A stretch of 41,803 nt of DNA from Desulfobulbus alkaliphilus. GTDB taxonomy: Bacteria > Desulfobacterota > Desulfobulbia > Desulfobulbales > Desulfobulbaceae. The notes below the pieces were generated by a model. That model was given only the letters and a program-made list of their open reading frames with translations. It ran no database searches and was not told where the DNA came from. This document shows, one piece after another, positions 8,723 to 18,049 of the stretch (position 1 is the stretch's first letter; each line of letters opens with the position of its first letter). The stretch covers positions 1-41,803 of the forward strand of contig NZ_JAFFQC010000030.1 in NCBI RefSeq assembly GCF_016918545.1, in the 5' to 3' direction. A program made the position numbers and the translations under genes.

Positions 8723-8942
8723 ATTCTGCTCAATACTTCTCAAAGATTTTTTTACAGAGTATTCTATCCAGCAATTCTGGGGATGATGGGCGCTGTTGTT
8801 GCAGGTATTGAGCGGGATTTTGAGGAAATATTGTTATTGCAGGTTGTTGGCGTAAGTGATCACAAGGTGATTATTCCAGGTCGGGCTGGCAGGCACGCGT
8901 CATCGCCAGCCAATTTGTAGACCTTTTTGAAGGGCCAATGCC
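8723..8942. other. Gap after the MITE with an open but unassigned reading frame
   Basis: In one plus-strand frame the sequence stays open from the MITE edge through an ATG pair at 8783-8788 to a TAG at 8918-8920. It encodes a hydrophobic start and a VVGVSDHKVIIPG-like stretch. This could be the tail of a gene cut by the element, but about 60 open codons can arise by chance, so it is not called as a gene. The ribosome site of the next gene (AAGGG) is at about 8929-8933. Confidence 0.25.
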
Positions 8943-10766
8943 ATGACCCCGCTAGCGATCGCCTGCGTTCAGTTTCTTTATCTCATTGCACTCTACGTTC
9001 CGATGGGATGGCATCGGCTTGGCCTGCCCAAGTGCCTTCGGGTTGGCTTGGGCTATCTGGTTGCCAACGCCCTTGCATTGTTGGTCGGCTACTCACTGGA
9101 CATGGCGGGATGGTTTTCCATCACTCGTGTATTCGTTGTTTGGCTTACTACCTGCATGCTTCTGAACCTGCTGGCCTATCGTAACCTTCAACCCTTTCAC
9201 TATCCTTCCCGCGCCGAACGACGCATCTATATCCTGTTGGCCGTCACATGGATCGTCAGCGTCGGTATTCGCCTGGTCGATCCCTTGCAAAATGCAGCGC
9301 TAGCCGGCATCGACGGGTATCAATTTCTGACTTTCTACGCCTGGTTGCTGGGGGAACAGCAGGCCATTCATGACTATCCGTCCGGTTTTGCCTTAATGAC
9401 GGCTATGGCGCCATGGCAGATACAGCCTTATGCGGCTGTTCGCTGGGCACCGCATCTCGTCTACCTGGCTTGCCTACTGGGGGCCTTTGGGTTATGGCGG
9501 CGGGTGGGGGGGCTGCGTTTTGCCTTGGCGATCACCTTTCTGTTGGGTTCCGCCTGGTTCCTTTACCCGATTACAGCTTTTCATCCCCACTTTATACAAT
9601 GGACGACTGTTTTCATCGGCCTGCCCGCCCTGTTAACGATCTATGCGCGTCTGTCCCGTGGCGAGCCCCCTCTCCCTATGCTTCTGCTCGCCATGCCGGT
9701 CAACGTCGCCTTCACCATGACCTCTGCCTATTTCGCGCTGTATCTCAACGTAATGTTGCCCCTGCTGGTCGTCGCAACAAACCTCCAAGGGCGAGCGATG
9801 CTGCGCCGCATCGTTTCTTCGGCCGTCGTCGCTCTGATTTCGCCTCTTACCCTGCTGGCCTATTACGGTATTCTGGTGCGTTATTTTTTCCCCTACGGCC
9901 AATCCGGGGTTTACGTCCAAACACAGCTTGTGGCGGAGGTATCACAAGCTGCGACGGCTGCGGCAGAACCGATCCAGGCTATGGCGGCTAACCATTTGCT
10001 GACCCATCCTCTGGTCGAAGTTATCGTTTCTTTTCTCTCGCCAACTGTCCCGTTGAATGTATCTTTCCGGTGGTTGGTTTATGCCGTCTTGATTGCGCTG
10101 GGATGCTGGCTTTGGCGACGTTCCCGTGCCAGGCGGTTGGCGGCCATGCGCCTGGTGGCGGGGGTAATGATTTTCAGTTCATTCTCCGCCATGACCGGTA
10201 TTTTTGAGTTGCCGGCATGGCAGGGCCGCAACGTTTTCATCGCGCTTTACATGGGGGTGGCCGCTGCTCTGTGGACATGCATTGACCGTTTCCCATCAGC
10301 TATCCGACATGTGCAGCATTCCCCAAAATTGCAGTTGCTGGCATTGCTTTGCGTGGCGGGTCCGGCAATCTGTTTCCCTCCGGTGATTGGGAAAAATGTT
10401 CCTATCGCCAATGTGATACAATCACGGAACTTGCCCTCCGACAATCAGGTTCTGGCCGAGCTGATCCGCGCTCCCGAAACATTTTCAGGAAAGAAGCGTT
10501 TGGCGGTCGTTCCTCCGATAAACGATGCATCGCAATCTCATCTGATCAGCAATCTGTTACGCCTTCATTATCCGCATCCGCGTGAACACGCCTTCCCTGG
10601 ATACTACATGGTCAGGCCCAACAATCCCCTTGAGGCATTCGAACTTGATGCCCTGCTTATTTCCTCTTCCATGCTGGCCTTATATCCCCTTCCGGAAGAT
10701 TTTGAAATTCATACGACGGGGCGTGACTACGTTTTCGCCATCAGACGTCCTGTGAAAGCGCCATAG
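8943..10766 (+). CDS. Polytopic membrane protein, GT-C-like
   Basis: A 607-residue protein with about eleven hydrophobic segments over residues 1-490 and a soluble C-terminal tail. An acidic GIDGY motif follows the early helices, at the place where GT-C enzymes carry their catalytic acid in the first large external loop. GT-C enzymes use polyprenyl-phosphate sugars on the outer face of the inner membrane. An O-antigen polymerase is the main alternative. The ATG at 8943 follows an AAGGG site. The gene is markedly more G+C-rich than the 345-8479 block, so this is a composition break. It converges with the 10787 gene, with only 20 bp between stops. A run of seven G lies at 9506-9512. Confidence 0.7.
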   Translation: MTPLAIACVQFLYLIALYVPMGWHRLGLPKCLRVGLGYLVANALALLVGYSLDMAGWFSITRVFVVWLTTCMLLNLLAYRNLQPFHYPSRAERRIYILLAVTWIVSVGIRLVDPLQNAALAGIDGYQFLTFYAWLLGEQQAIHDYPSGFALMTAMAPWQIQPYAAVRWAPHLVYLACLLGAFGLWRRVGGLRFALAITFLLGSAWFLYPITAFHPHFIQWTTVFIGLPALLTIYARLSRGEPPLPMLLLAMPVNVAFTMTSAYFALYLNVMLPLLVVATNLQGRAMLRRIVSSAVVALISPLTLLAYYGILVRYFFPYGQSGVYVQTQLVAEVSQAATAAAEPIQAMAANHLLTHPLVEVIVSFLSPTVPLNVSFRWLVYAVLIALGCWLWRRSRARRLAAMRLVAGVMIFSSFSAMTGIFELPAWQGRNVFIALYMGVAAALWTCIDRFPSAIRHVQHSPKLQLLALLCVAGPAICFPPVIGKNVPIANVIQSRNLPSDNQVLAELIRAPETFSGKKRLAVVPPINDASQSHLISNLLRLHYPHPREHAFPGYYMVRPNNPLEAFELDALLISSSMLALYPLPEDFEIHTTGRDYVFAIRRPVKAP

Positions 10767-10786
10767 ACAACGAATATGAACCACCA

Positions 10787-11797
10787 TCACTGATTCAGGT
10801 ACTTATCAGTGGCGACTTTCGGGTTGACCATGCGGCGATATCGGCTGATTACGAAACGCAGGCTGTAGAAAAGTGCGGGGGGTGTATAGGCAATAATCCT
10901 GGCAAGAAGTTGATACCCACGGGAACGGGTGAGTGGCTGAATAAACTCTCTGTAGTGCTTGGTGCGGTACGCATAATCGGCTCGTGTATAACAGAGGAAT
11001 CGAAGGCTGTAGAGTCCGTGAGCCGCCTCGAAGGCCATAGTGGCCCGCTGACAGAGTTCCCTGCCATAGATCGGTACCAGGCGTTGCATCAGTTGTCCCC
11101 AGCCTCCAGCCACGGTAAAGGTGGCGTCCGACCAGGTGAACAGACGGGGTTCGCCGCAACGGTTCAGCACTAATGGACGGGCGACCAGGTGAACCTGTCG
11201 CCCCTGTATCATTTCCATTATGATACCGATATGGGCAAAATAGGTGCCGATGTAGTGTTCGCGTTCGATTTTCTCCCATGCAGTGGTGTTTACGATGCAG
11301 CCGCCGATGAAGCCGGCAGCCCAGGCATGCGATACCAGAAATTGTTCAGCCGATTCAATCAAATCCTCCTCCAGGGGGAGTACCTGCCGGTTGAGGTAGT
11401 AATGAATGTCTGCATCGACGGAAGCGTAATTAACAAAGATAAATGGCCACTGTTCGCTATCAAGACTGCTGAGAAGTCCGAGAATCTGGTCGACAGCATC
11501 GGGGGTGAGCCTGTCATCCTCCCCCATCATCCAGGCGTACTTGCAGGGGCAGAGGTCGACCGCATTAAGGATATTTTTATCAATACCGAGATTGGCCTTG
11601 TTTTTACTCGTAAAGATAAAAGGATATTCTCGCTGCAATTGCTTGATTGCCTGCTCGTTGGTCTCGTCGGTGGAGTCATCGGCAATATAAACAGGTACTT
11701 CGTGATGACTTGCTGCGAGAAGGATTGAGCGAACACAGGCGGTTAGTTGGTCCGGTCGTTTATAGGTAGGGATACAGATTCCGAGTAGAGAATTCAT
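10787..11797 (-). CDS. Family 2 glycosyltransferase (abequosyltransferase-like)
   Basis: A 336-residue GT-A enzyme. ICIPTYKRP at the N-terminus, ADDSTDET at 39-46 and GEDD at 92-95 form the GT2 catalytic site. The layout resembles O-antigen branch transferases of the RfbV type, but the sugar cannot be named. It is the last gene of the seven-gene minus-strand operon, three bases after the 11801 gene. Its final codons (DKYLNQ) are encoded by CCTGAATCAGTGA, which matches the MITE terminal repeat at 12 of 13 bases. The C-terminus may therefore have been remodelled by such an element, though chance is possible. Confidence 0.88.
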   Translation of the reverse strand: MNSLLGICIPTYKRPDQLTACVRSILLAASHHEVPVYIADDSTDETNEQAIKQLQREYPFIFTSKNKANLGIDKNILNAVDLCPCKYAWMMGEDDRLTPDAVDQILGLLSSLDSEQWPFIFVNYASVDADIHYYLNRQVLPLEEDLIESAEQFLVSHAWAAGFIGGCIVNTTAWEKIEREHYIGTYFAHIGIIMEMIQGRQVHLVARPLVLNRCGEPRLFTWSDATFTVAGGWGQLMQRLVPIYGRELCQRATMAFEAAHGLYSLRFLCYTRADYAYRTKHYREFIQPLTRSRGYQLLARIIAYTPPALFYSLRFVISRYRRMVNPKVATDKYLNQ

Positions 11798-11800
11798 ACT

Positions 11801-12592
11801 TTACAGGCGAAAAGAGAGGTTGTTGAGTTTGTCTATCAATAATTTTGGCAGAGCACATTTCAGGAGAGTCAATACGTTAAACAGTGACCAGCGGCAAATA
11901 TAAATGTGCCGGGGGAAGTGTTTTCTGATCAAGTCAAGGTAGTCTTGGTTGAAAACTTTATCTTCACTGGTTGAGCTGAGGCCGGTTGAGGCGAATCGAC
12001 ATATTTGCATGGGGATGTAGTGCAGTCTGTAAACAGGATCAGCCGCCAGTCGCATATTGAGTTCCCAATCGGCTTGAATCGGGTAGGCAAGGGAAAAGCG
12101 ATATCGGTCAAAAACTGACCGTGGGTAAAAAATCGCTTGCTGACAGATATTAGTCCTCGCAAGTTTGTACCGGGAAAAGGGCCCGTCGTAGGTTTTTCCT
12201 GTTCCTTCCAGTAAAACGTCTCCGTAGTACATTGTGGTTTGGCAGTTTAAAAAATTGCGCAGTGCCAGCAGGTCTGTTGACAGACGGTCATCTGCACCGA
12301 GGAAATAGAAGAACTGCCCTTTTGCAAGAGAGACAGCTTTGTTGAAGGCATCGTAGACGCCCTTGTCCGGTTCCGATCGCCAGTGGGCAAGGTGGGTGCC
12401 GAACTTCTGCAGGACTTCCCTGGTCCGGTCCTCCGATGCACCATCAAAGACCAGTATTTCGTGGGACGGCAGTGATGCGGTCAGTATTTCAGTCAGACAG
12501 CCTTCCAGCTGTGCTGCCATGTTACGGGTGGCTATGATGATACTGAGTAATGGGGCCTCACTGTCGTTTGAGGTTCTGTTATCAGTATTCAC
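11801..12592 (-). CDS. Family 2 glycosyltransferase (WcaE-like)
   Basis: A 263-residue GT-A enzyme with LSIIIATRN at residues 16-24, FDGASEDRT as the nucleotide-binding motif and LGADD at 98-102 as the metal site. The segment EPDKGVYDAFNKA is the counterpart of the similar stretch in the 345-1205 product, so the two genes are likely homologues of one subfamily placed at opposite ends of the locus. The start overlaps the preceding gene's stop by four bases, and the next gene follows after three bases. It is part of the minus-strand operon. Confidence 0.9.
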   Translation of the reverse strand: MNTDNRTSNDSEAPLLSIIIATRNMAAQLEGCLTEILTASLPSHEILVFDGASEDRTREVLQKFGTHLAHWRSEPDKGVYDAFNKAVSLAKGQFFYFLGADDRLSTDLLALRNFLNCQTTMYYGDVLLEGTGKTYDGPFSRYKLARTNICQQAIFYPRSVFDRYRFSLAYPIQADWELNMRLAADPVYRLHYIPMQICRFASTGLSSTSEDKVFNQDYLDLIRKHFPRHIYICRWSLFNVLTLLKCALPKLLIDKLNNLSFRL

Positions 12593-13821
12593 TGTTGCAG
12601 CATCTCATGATAAAGGGCCTGGTGTTCTTTCACCGCATATTGTTGGGTAAATTGATCGGTTAGTCGGGGAATGGGCGTGGCCGAGAGGAGGTGAATGATT
12701 CCTTGGGCCAGGTCGTTGACGTTGAAGGGTTGGGCCAGGAATCCATTCTCACTGTGCTGTAACAGTTCAGGTATCCCCCCTGCAGCAAAGGCAGCTACCG
12801 GGGTGCGACAGGCCAGGGATTCCAGAATGGAATTCGGCAGGTTTTCCTGCAGCGAAGGCATGATAAAGAGGTCTGCCGCGGAGTATGCCAAGCGAAGGGT
12901 GACATCATCATGGAGAACTCCCAGGTATCGTGTTGGCAGCGGCAGCCGGTGTTCTGGTGGGGGTTCAGATTCACCAAATATCAGTAATTCGACCTTTTGT
13001 TGCCAACCAAGGGTTATCAATCGTTTGATACTTTCCCTGAAGAGATGAAAGCCTTTATTGGGGTCACCGTAGGCATTCATGGCACCGCACAGTATGAGTT
13101 TTTTTCCGGTCTCGGGAATATTGAGAATGGACCGGGCCAAGTGTTTTTCGACGGGTTGGAAGATGTCGGTGTCGATGCCATTGGCCAGATGAACGATTCG
13201 GTGGTGGGCAAAAAGCGAACTGGCTTGGACACAGTTCGCTAACCATTGGCTCGGTGTTACCAAAACAGGAGTACCTTTTCGCCATTGTCGCCTTTTGTGG
13301 GCTAAAGTCAGGCGGCTGAGATCAAGCGAAGACGAGGAACCTAATTGGGGGCAATTGCCGCAACGCTCTTTGTACTGCCGGCAGGATCCTGGCACATGGC
13401 AGCCTCCGGTAAAAGGCCAGGAGTCGTGAAAGGTCCAGACTACCGGCGGGCCAAGGGAAAAAAGTCGGCCGATCTCGCGTATCGGCATCATTCCGCGGCA
13501 GATCCAATGAAGGTGGATGATGTCCGGCGATAGTTTGTTAATCAGGCCGCAAAGGCTGTTCCTGGGCCATCCGACTGTCCAATGGGTAAGATCGCGTTTT
13601 CGGTATACCAGCAAAGGGAGCATGTCAAATAACCAGCGGATATCTTTAAGAAGCATTTCACTCCTTCCCGGTTTATTGACAATAGCGGGTTCTCCCCCTG
13701 TTTTGTGCTGCACCAGCATCAGTGATTCGTGCCCGGCTTTTCGCAGGCCGGAATGCAGCCAATAAGCGGCTCGAGCAGCCCCTCCGGCATGGTCAAAAGT
13801 GTTGATGTGTAGAATCCGCAT
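12589..13821 (-). CDS. Family 4 glycosyltransferase
   Basis: A GT-B enzyme of 410 residues from the start chosen here. MRILHINTFDHAGGA opens the N-terminal domain. The central WTFHDSWPFTGGC segment and a following cluster of cysteines (CGNCPQLGSS) mark a known GT4 subgroup of polysaccharide loci. The C-domain has the E-x7-E motif in QENLPNSILES. A longer frame begins at 13878, but that would overlap the upstream gene by 56 bases, whereas the ATG at 13821 lies one base after its stop and follows an AGAGG site with eight-base spacing. The cysteine cluster could bind metal, which is inferred only from spacing. Confidence 0.9.
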   Translation of the reverse strand: MRILHINTFDHAGGAARAAYWLHSGLRKAGHESLMLVQHKTGGEPAIVNKPGRSEMLLKDIRWLFDMLPLLVYRKRDLTHWTVGWPRNSLCGLINKLSPDIIHLHWICRGMMPIREIGRLFSLGPPVVWTFHDSWPFTGGCHVPGSCRQYKERCGNCPQLGSSSSLDLSRLTLAHKRRQWRKGTPVLVTPSQWLANCVQASSLFAHHRIVHLANGIDTDIFQPVEKHLARSILNIPETGKKLILCGAMNAYGDPNKGFHLFRESIKRLITLGWQQKVELLIFGESEPPPEHRLPLPTRYLGVLHDDVTLRLAYSAADLFIMPSLQENLPNSILESLACRTPVAAFAAGGIPELLQHSENGFLAQPFNVNDLAQGIIHLLSATPIPRLTDQFTQQYAVKEHQALYHEMLQQ

Positions 13822-13822
13822 A

Positions 13823-14857
13823 TCAGGCGCCTCTTTTTTCAATCCGGTGTTTGAATGCTGAGGCGCATAAGATTGCAAGACGTTTACTCAGAAGGATGGG
13901 GGAAGAATAAAAACGATGGCAAAGAAAATGAAGAGGTGCAGAAGGTTCTGAACCTGCATATCTCATGCAGAGACGGAACCAAAGATCCTCAGTCACCTTT
14001 TTCAAAACCTGCTGAGGATACACATTTTTTTGTGCATTGCTTTTGATGATTTGTGCCAACCAGGTTCGGGCATCTGCCAGTGCTTGGCTTGTACGTTCAA
14101 TTTGCACCATGGCAATGGTTCGATGCTGTCGTGCGTGGACCATGTCGGCTTTTAACCCCAGGGCTTCCAATCCCCTGCGAATAATGGCTGCAGCCTGCTC
14201 ATCCATCGTGCTCCAGTCTGCCCGTGTCAGACTGCTTGGATGAATTCGATATTGCAAAAGGACTTCGGGGATGTTGGCACCGGGAAAATGCTGTAAGGCT
14301 CGGCTCCAAAGATCAAAATCTTCGGTCGGGTAATAGGTGACATCGTACCATAAATTATAACGAGTGAACCAGGAGCGACGCATCATCACCGTCGGGTGGG
14401 CAAAGGGCGAGTGAAACAGGGAAAAAGCATATACTTCTTCTCGGCTTAGAGGATATTGTTCTATTTTTTTATATTTTTCGGGAAAATAAGATATCCATGT
14501 ACCGCACAGTCCGAGCTCGGCATGGTTTTGTAGAAATTGCAACTGTGTTTGCAATCGTTTGGGCAGGGAAATGTCGTCGGCATCCATGCGTGCCAGGAAT
14601 TCGCCTTGAGCTTCACGCATTCCCAAATTTAAAGCGCCCGCCAGCTTAAGACGTTCGGGGGCGTTGATCAAACGAATACGATGGTCCTTATACCCTGAGA
14701 TGATATCAACCGACTCATCTGTTGAATGGTCGTTTATGATCAGTAACTCGAAATCCGTAAAGGATTGAGCAAGAACACTGTCAATTGCTTCTTCAAGGTA
14801 TTGAGCGCCATTGTGTACCGGCATGATGACTGTAATTAGTGGGGCGAGTTTACTCAT
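13823..14857 (-). CDS. Family 2 glycosyltransferase
   Basis: A 344-residue GT-A enzyme with VIMPVHNG at 10-17, INDHSTDES at 41-49 and DADD at 92-95, all canonical GT2 motifs. The C-terminal 60 residues are rich in aromatic and basic residues and may sit on the membrane. The ATG shares its A with the TGA of the 14857 gene (TGATG), a classical coupled junction, and the next gene starts one base after its stop. It is the fourth gene of the minus-strand operon. Sugar specificity is unknown. Confidence 0.92.
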   Translation of the reverse strand: MSKLAPLITVIMPVHNGAQYLEEAIDSVLAQSFTDFELLIINDHSTDESVDIISGYKDHRIRLINAPERLKLAGALNLGMREAQGEFLARMDADDISLPKRLQTQLQFLQNHAELGLCGTWISYFPEKYKKIEQYPLSREEVYAFSLFHSPFAHPTVMMRRSWFTRYNLWYDVTYYPTEDFDLWSRALQHFPGANIPEVLLQYRIHPSSLTRADWSTMDEQAAAIIRRGLEALGLKADMVHARQHRTIAMVQIERTSQALADARTWLAQIIKSNAQKNVYPQQVLKKVTEDLWFRLCMRYAGSEPSAPLHFLCHRFYSSPILLSKRLAILCASAFKHRIEKRGA

Positions 14858-15975
14858 CAGTGTGTTTTGGGTGCTGCCAAGAGCGTTTTGAAAATGTGTT
14901 CGTGTTCATCAAGCCAGTTCTTGACGGAAAAATGGACAGCGGCATGGGTACGGGCTTCATGTGAAAATACTTCGTAACCTGAAAGGATCTCTGCGACTGC
15001 CGCGGCCATACGTTTTGGAGAAGGAGGATGAACACTCTCCCAGTCAAGTGGTGCCGGGATGCCAATTCCGGCTGAAGGTGGGATTAGTTCCGGAATTCCA
15101 CCACTGGCGGAATAGACAACGGGAAGGCCACAGGCCATAGCTTCCACAACTATTCGCGGGCAAGAGTCGTTGTATTGGGGATGAAGTAGAATGTCAGCGT
15201 TTTGAAAAATAGCGATGGACTCTTCTTGAGTATAGGCTCCCGTACACTCGATTTTTTCTTCCAAATGGAGCGTTCGGGCAAGAGCTTTGACCTCAGAATG
15301 GCAAGCACTTTCCGTGTGTTGCCAACAACATCGACCGGCAATCCGCAGCCTGAAAGAGAAGTCTTGCTTGCTAAGATTGTGCAAGGTTTCTACAGCTGTT
15401 TGTACACGGTAGAAAAAGTGATGTGTACCGGCAACCAGTAACATGATCTCTTTTTTCGTCGGTTTATTATTCAGCGGCGTAAACAAATCAATATCTACAG
15501 GGTTATGGAGAATTATGTTCGGTATTTTGGTGGTTCCTAGAAATATCTCAGCGCCTGTTTTACAGAATTTACTCTGAAAAATAATGAAATCCGCAGCGTG
15601 ATAGATTTGCGCCAGGCGTTTATTTGTTTCCTCCCAACCTGGACCATGCCATCCTTGATACGCAACACCGTTTTGATTCAAGATAATTTTGGCTTTTGCC
15701 TTGTGGGCATGCCTGATGATCAAGTCCGGGTTGGGTGGCAAGGCGCTGCTGACCAGATAGCACAGATTGGGCCGTTCCAGGATGTTCGGATATCTGGTGA
15801 TCAGGTCCTGTACTTTGACCAGTCCGCCACCCAGTTGTTCGGTCCTTTTCGGGATACGAGGTTGACCATAATAAACGCGAGGTTCTGTGTTGTGAGGCGT
15901 TTTCTGCCATCGGCGTCTTTCCCGGAAATTGTCGAGGATGTGTAGCAGAAAATGGTGGAGACGCTGTAAACTCAT
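14857..15975 (-). CDS. Family 4 glycosyltransferase
   Basis: A 372-residue GT-B enzyme. The N-terminal domain includes LGGGLVKVQDL and ILNQNGVAY. The C-terminal donor domain has DSCPRIVVEAMACGLPVV, with D in place of the first E of the E-x7-E motif, followed by GGIPELI. The same D-x7-E variant occurs in the 17081 gene, suggesting these two are close relatives. It is separated from the upstream gene by 15 bases and coupled to the downstream gene by the TGATG overlap. Confidence 0.9.
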   Translation of the reverse strand: MSLQRLHHFLLHILDNFRERRRWQKTPHNTEPRVYYGQPRIPKRTEQLGGGLVKVQDLITRYPNILERPNLCYLVSSALPPNPDLIIRHAHKAKAKIILNQNGVAYQGWHGPGWEETNKRLAQIYHAADFIIFQSKFCKTGAEIFLGTTKIPNIILHNPVDIDLFTPLNNKPTKKEIMLLVAGTHHFFYRVQTAVETLHNLSKQDFSFRLRIAGRCCWQHTESACHSEVKALARTLHLEEKIECTGAYTQEESIAIFQNADILLHPQYNDSCPRIVVEAMACGLPVVYSASGGIPELIPPSAGIGIPAPLDWESVHPPSPKRMAAAVAEILSGYEVFSHEARTHAAVHFSVKNWLDEHEHIFKTLLAAPKTH

Positions 15976-15990
15976 TTCAATTTGACTCCA

Positions 15991-17088
15991 TTAATTGTGT
16001 GGAGTCGACTGAACAAAGCCATTCAGCAACAGTCCCCATTTATCAATCAACTGACGGTAGCTGTTCTGCTCGGCTGTTTTCCGTGCTTGGTTGACTGTTA
16101 GTGCTACGGTAGATGGATTTTTCAAGACCCATTCTGCCCAGTATGCCAAAGCGTCAACATCTTCAACGGGGACCATCCAACCGTTTAAGCCATGCTGGAC
16201 CAGGTCCATTGCCTGTCCTACGCGGGTTGTCACTAATGGTACCCCTGAGGCCATGGATTCAAGGATGGCTTTGGGCCCCCCCTCTTGCCGGGAGGTTACC
16301 ATGTACATGTCAAGCGCATGGTATATTCGACTGATCTCAGGGTAGTTTTTTAAATGGACATGGGTAAAAGGAATATTCAGGTCTGTTAAGCCGCGTTTCA
16401 TGTAGCCTCTTGCCGGGCCGGTTAAAAGAATATGAAGTTCCGGCACGGAATTTTTAAGACGCTGAACCGTTTTCAAGAAAATGTCGGGACCTTTGATCGC
16501 TTTGGGTTCTAACCCTTCTCCGTGTCCGTTACCATCTTTTTGAAATGAGCCGATGACAACCGCTGCTTCCGGTATTTTAAGTTGGCTTCGAACTTTTTGA
16601 CGAGTTTCTTGTTTTTTTAGCGGGAAAAAATCGAGATTGATACCAATGGGGATCCTGAAGACTTTTTCTGGGGCTATGCCGGTTTCAAGAATGACCTCAT
16701 GCATTTCACTATGACTCACCTGAATCCGGTCTATTTTTTGGTGGTTTTGTTGAATTTTCTTGTAGAGTTGGTCAAATTCCGGATATCCGGTGCCGGGTTT
16801 CCCGTGGAAATACGCCGTGCCGATTCTGTTTGGTGTTGAAAACCAGTGATCAGATAAAAGGAAAAATTGACTTCCCAAAAAAACAGCCTGATGAGTAGCA
16901 AAGGGCTGCCAGAACGGATGAGCTGTTTTTATACGCAATGCCTTGGCTATGGTTAAAAGCTCTTGCATATCCCATTTGATAGACCAAGTTTTTATATCAT
17001 GTACCGGAATTAGACGAGAATAAACCGGCCAGTGGTCAGCATAAGCTTTCAGAACCTCCCGAGCAATTTTCCTCATGGGATTACCCAT
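15991..17088 (-). CDS. Family 4 glycosyltransferase
   Basis: A GT-B enzyme of 365 residues from the start chosen here. The donor domain carries a clean E-x7-E motif in RQEGGPKAILES, and VIGSFQKDGNGHGEGLEPKA precedes it at the interdomain region. A longer frame reaches 17130, but the ATG at 17088 follows a GGAG site with seven-base spacing and overlaps the upstream stop by only eight bases, so it is preferred. A third ATG at 17076 has no ribosome site. It is the second gene of the seven-gene minus-strand operon. Confidence 0.88.
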   Translation of the reverse strand: MGNPMRKIAREVLKAYADHWPVYSRLIPVHDIKTWSIKWDMQELLTIAKALRIKTAHPFWQPFATHQAVFLGSQFFLLSDHWFSTPNRIGTAYFHGKPGTGYPEFDQLYKKIQQNHQKIDRIQVSHSEMHEVILETGIAPEKVFRIPIGINLDFFPLKKQETRQKVRSQLKIPEAAVVIGSFQKDGNGHGEGLEPKAIKGPDIFLKTVQRLKNSVPELHILLTGPARGYMKRGLTDLNIPFTHVHLKNYPEISRIYHALDMYMVTSRQEGGPKAILESMASGVPLVTTRVGQAMDLVQHGLNGWMVPVEDVDALAYWAEWVLKNPSTVALTVNQARKTAEQNSYRQLIDKWGLLLNGFVQSTPHN

Positions 17089-18049
17089 GTTCAATCTCCA
17101 TAACATCGAGGTACTGCTGGGTGATTTCATCTATACTAGCAAGGGAAATTTTGCTTTGAAAAGTTTTGTAATTGTTTGAAATTTCTAGTAATTGATCAGG
17201 GATGTCGCCTGGTTGCACAAAGGCGATGCCTGCTTCTTTCACTAGTTCCCTGTGGCCACCGCTGTCAAGATAGACAGCGGGTAATCCACAGGCAAGTGCT
17301 TCCAAGAGGGAGTTTGAACATGGGTCGTTTCTGCTGGCAGTTATAAAAATATCACTTTTTCGGAGGTGGGAGGCAATTGTAGGAGAGTCAGTGGGTTGAA
17401 TGTGGGTAATGTTTTCCAGTTCGGCCTTTATACGGCCAATGAAAATATACTCATATTTCGTCCAGTCGAGATTACGGTCAAGCCATTTATAAATCTCCAA
17501 TCCTTTGTTGGGGTTGTCCGACCATGCGGTTGATACTAATCTGATTTTTCTGTTCTGGTCAAACTCTTCCCTTCCTCTCGCATGAAAGATGGTGGGGTCC
17601 GGCGAGTTGGGGATGATAACATGTGGTTGTCGCAATGACATACCTATTTTTTTGCTCATTGCTAAACTATATCGGGACTGGAAAACCGTGACATCAGCCA
17701 GTGTGTTATTTACTTGATCGATCAGGCTATCCGTACCGTCATCATACCCCCTGTACACGGAGATAGGGCCATCAACCCTGTGGATTAATTTACAGGTTGT
17801 GCGGTGTTTTTTTATTCGCAGCAATCTTTGATGATTGAAATTGAAAGAGTTGAAAAGACACGCTCGGGTTGTAGGTGTAACGGTGTTGTTTTCAACTCGA
17901 AACCCTCTGTTGATCAATTGCTGTTGCAGGGCTCTCATAAACTGATGGCCTCCTCCTGTCGGAGGAGGCTCAAAATCGTGAAAGAGAGAAATGTCTGCTT
18001 TTCTAAAAAAGGAGAGCATGTCATTTATATAGGGTAATTTTTTAAACAT
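17081..18049 (-). CDS. Family 4 glycosyltransferase, first gene of the minus-strand operon
   Basis: A 322-residue GT-B enzyme. FEPPPTGGGHQF near residue 26 is the glycine-rich N-terminal loop. PHVIIPNSPD begins the linker, and the donor site is NDPCSNSLLEALACGLP (D-x7-E), followed by SGGHRELV. It leads the operon running 18049 to 10787, in which all junctions are overlaps or gaps of at most 15 bases. The intergenic region to the divergent 18362 gene must hold its promoter. Confidence 0.9.
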   Translation of the reverse strand: MFKKLPYINDMLSFFRKADISLFHDFEPPPTGGGHQFMRALQQQLINRGFRVENNTVTPTTRACLFNSFNFNHQRLLRIKKHRTTCKLIHRVDGPISVYRGYDDGTDSLIDQVNNTLADVTVFQSRYSLAMSKKIGMSLRQPHVIIPNSPDPTIFHARGREEFDQNRKIRLVSTAWSDNPNKGLEIYKWLDRNLDWTKYEYIFIGRIKAELENITHIQPTDSPTIASHLRKSDIFITASRNDPCSNSLLEALACGLPAVYLDSGGHRELVKEAGIAFVQPGDIPDQLLEISNNYKTFQSKISLASIDEITQQYLDVMEIEHG

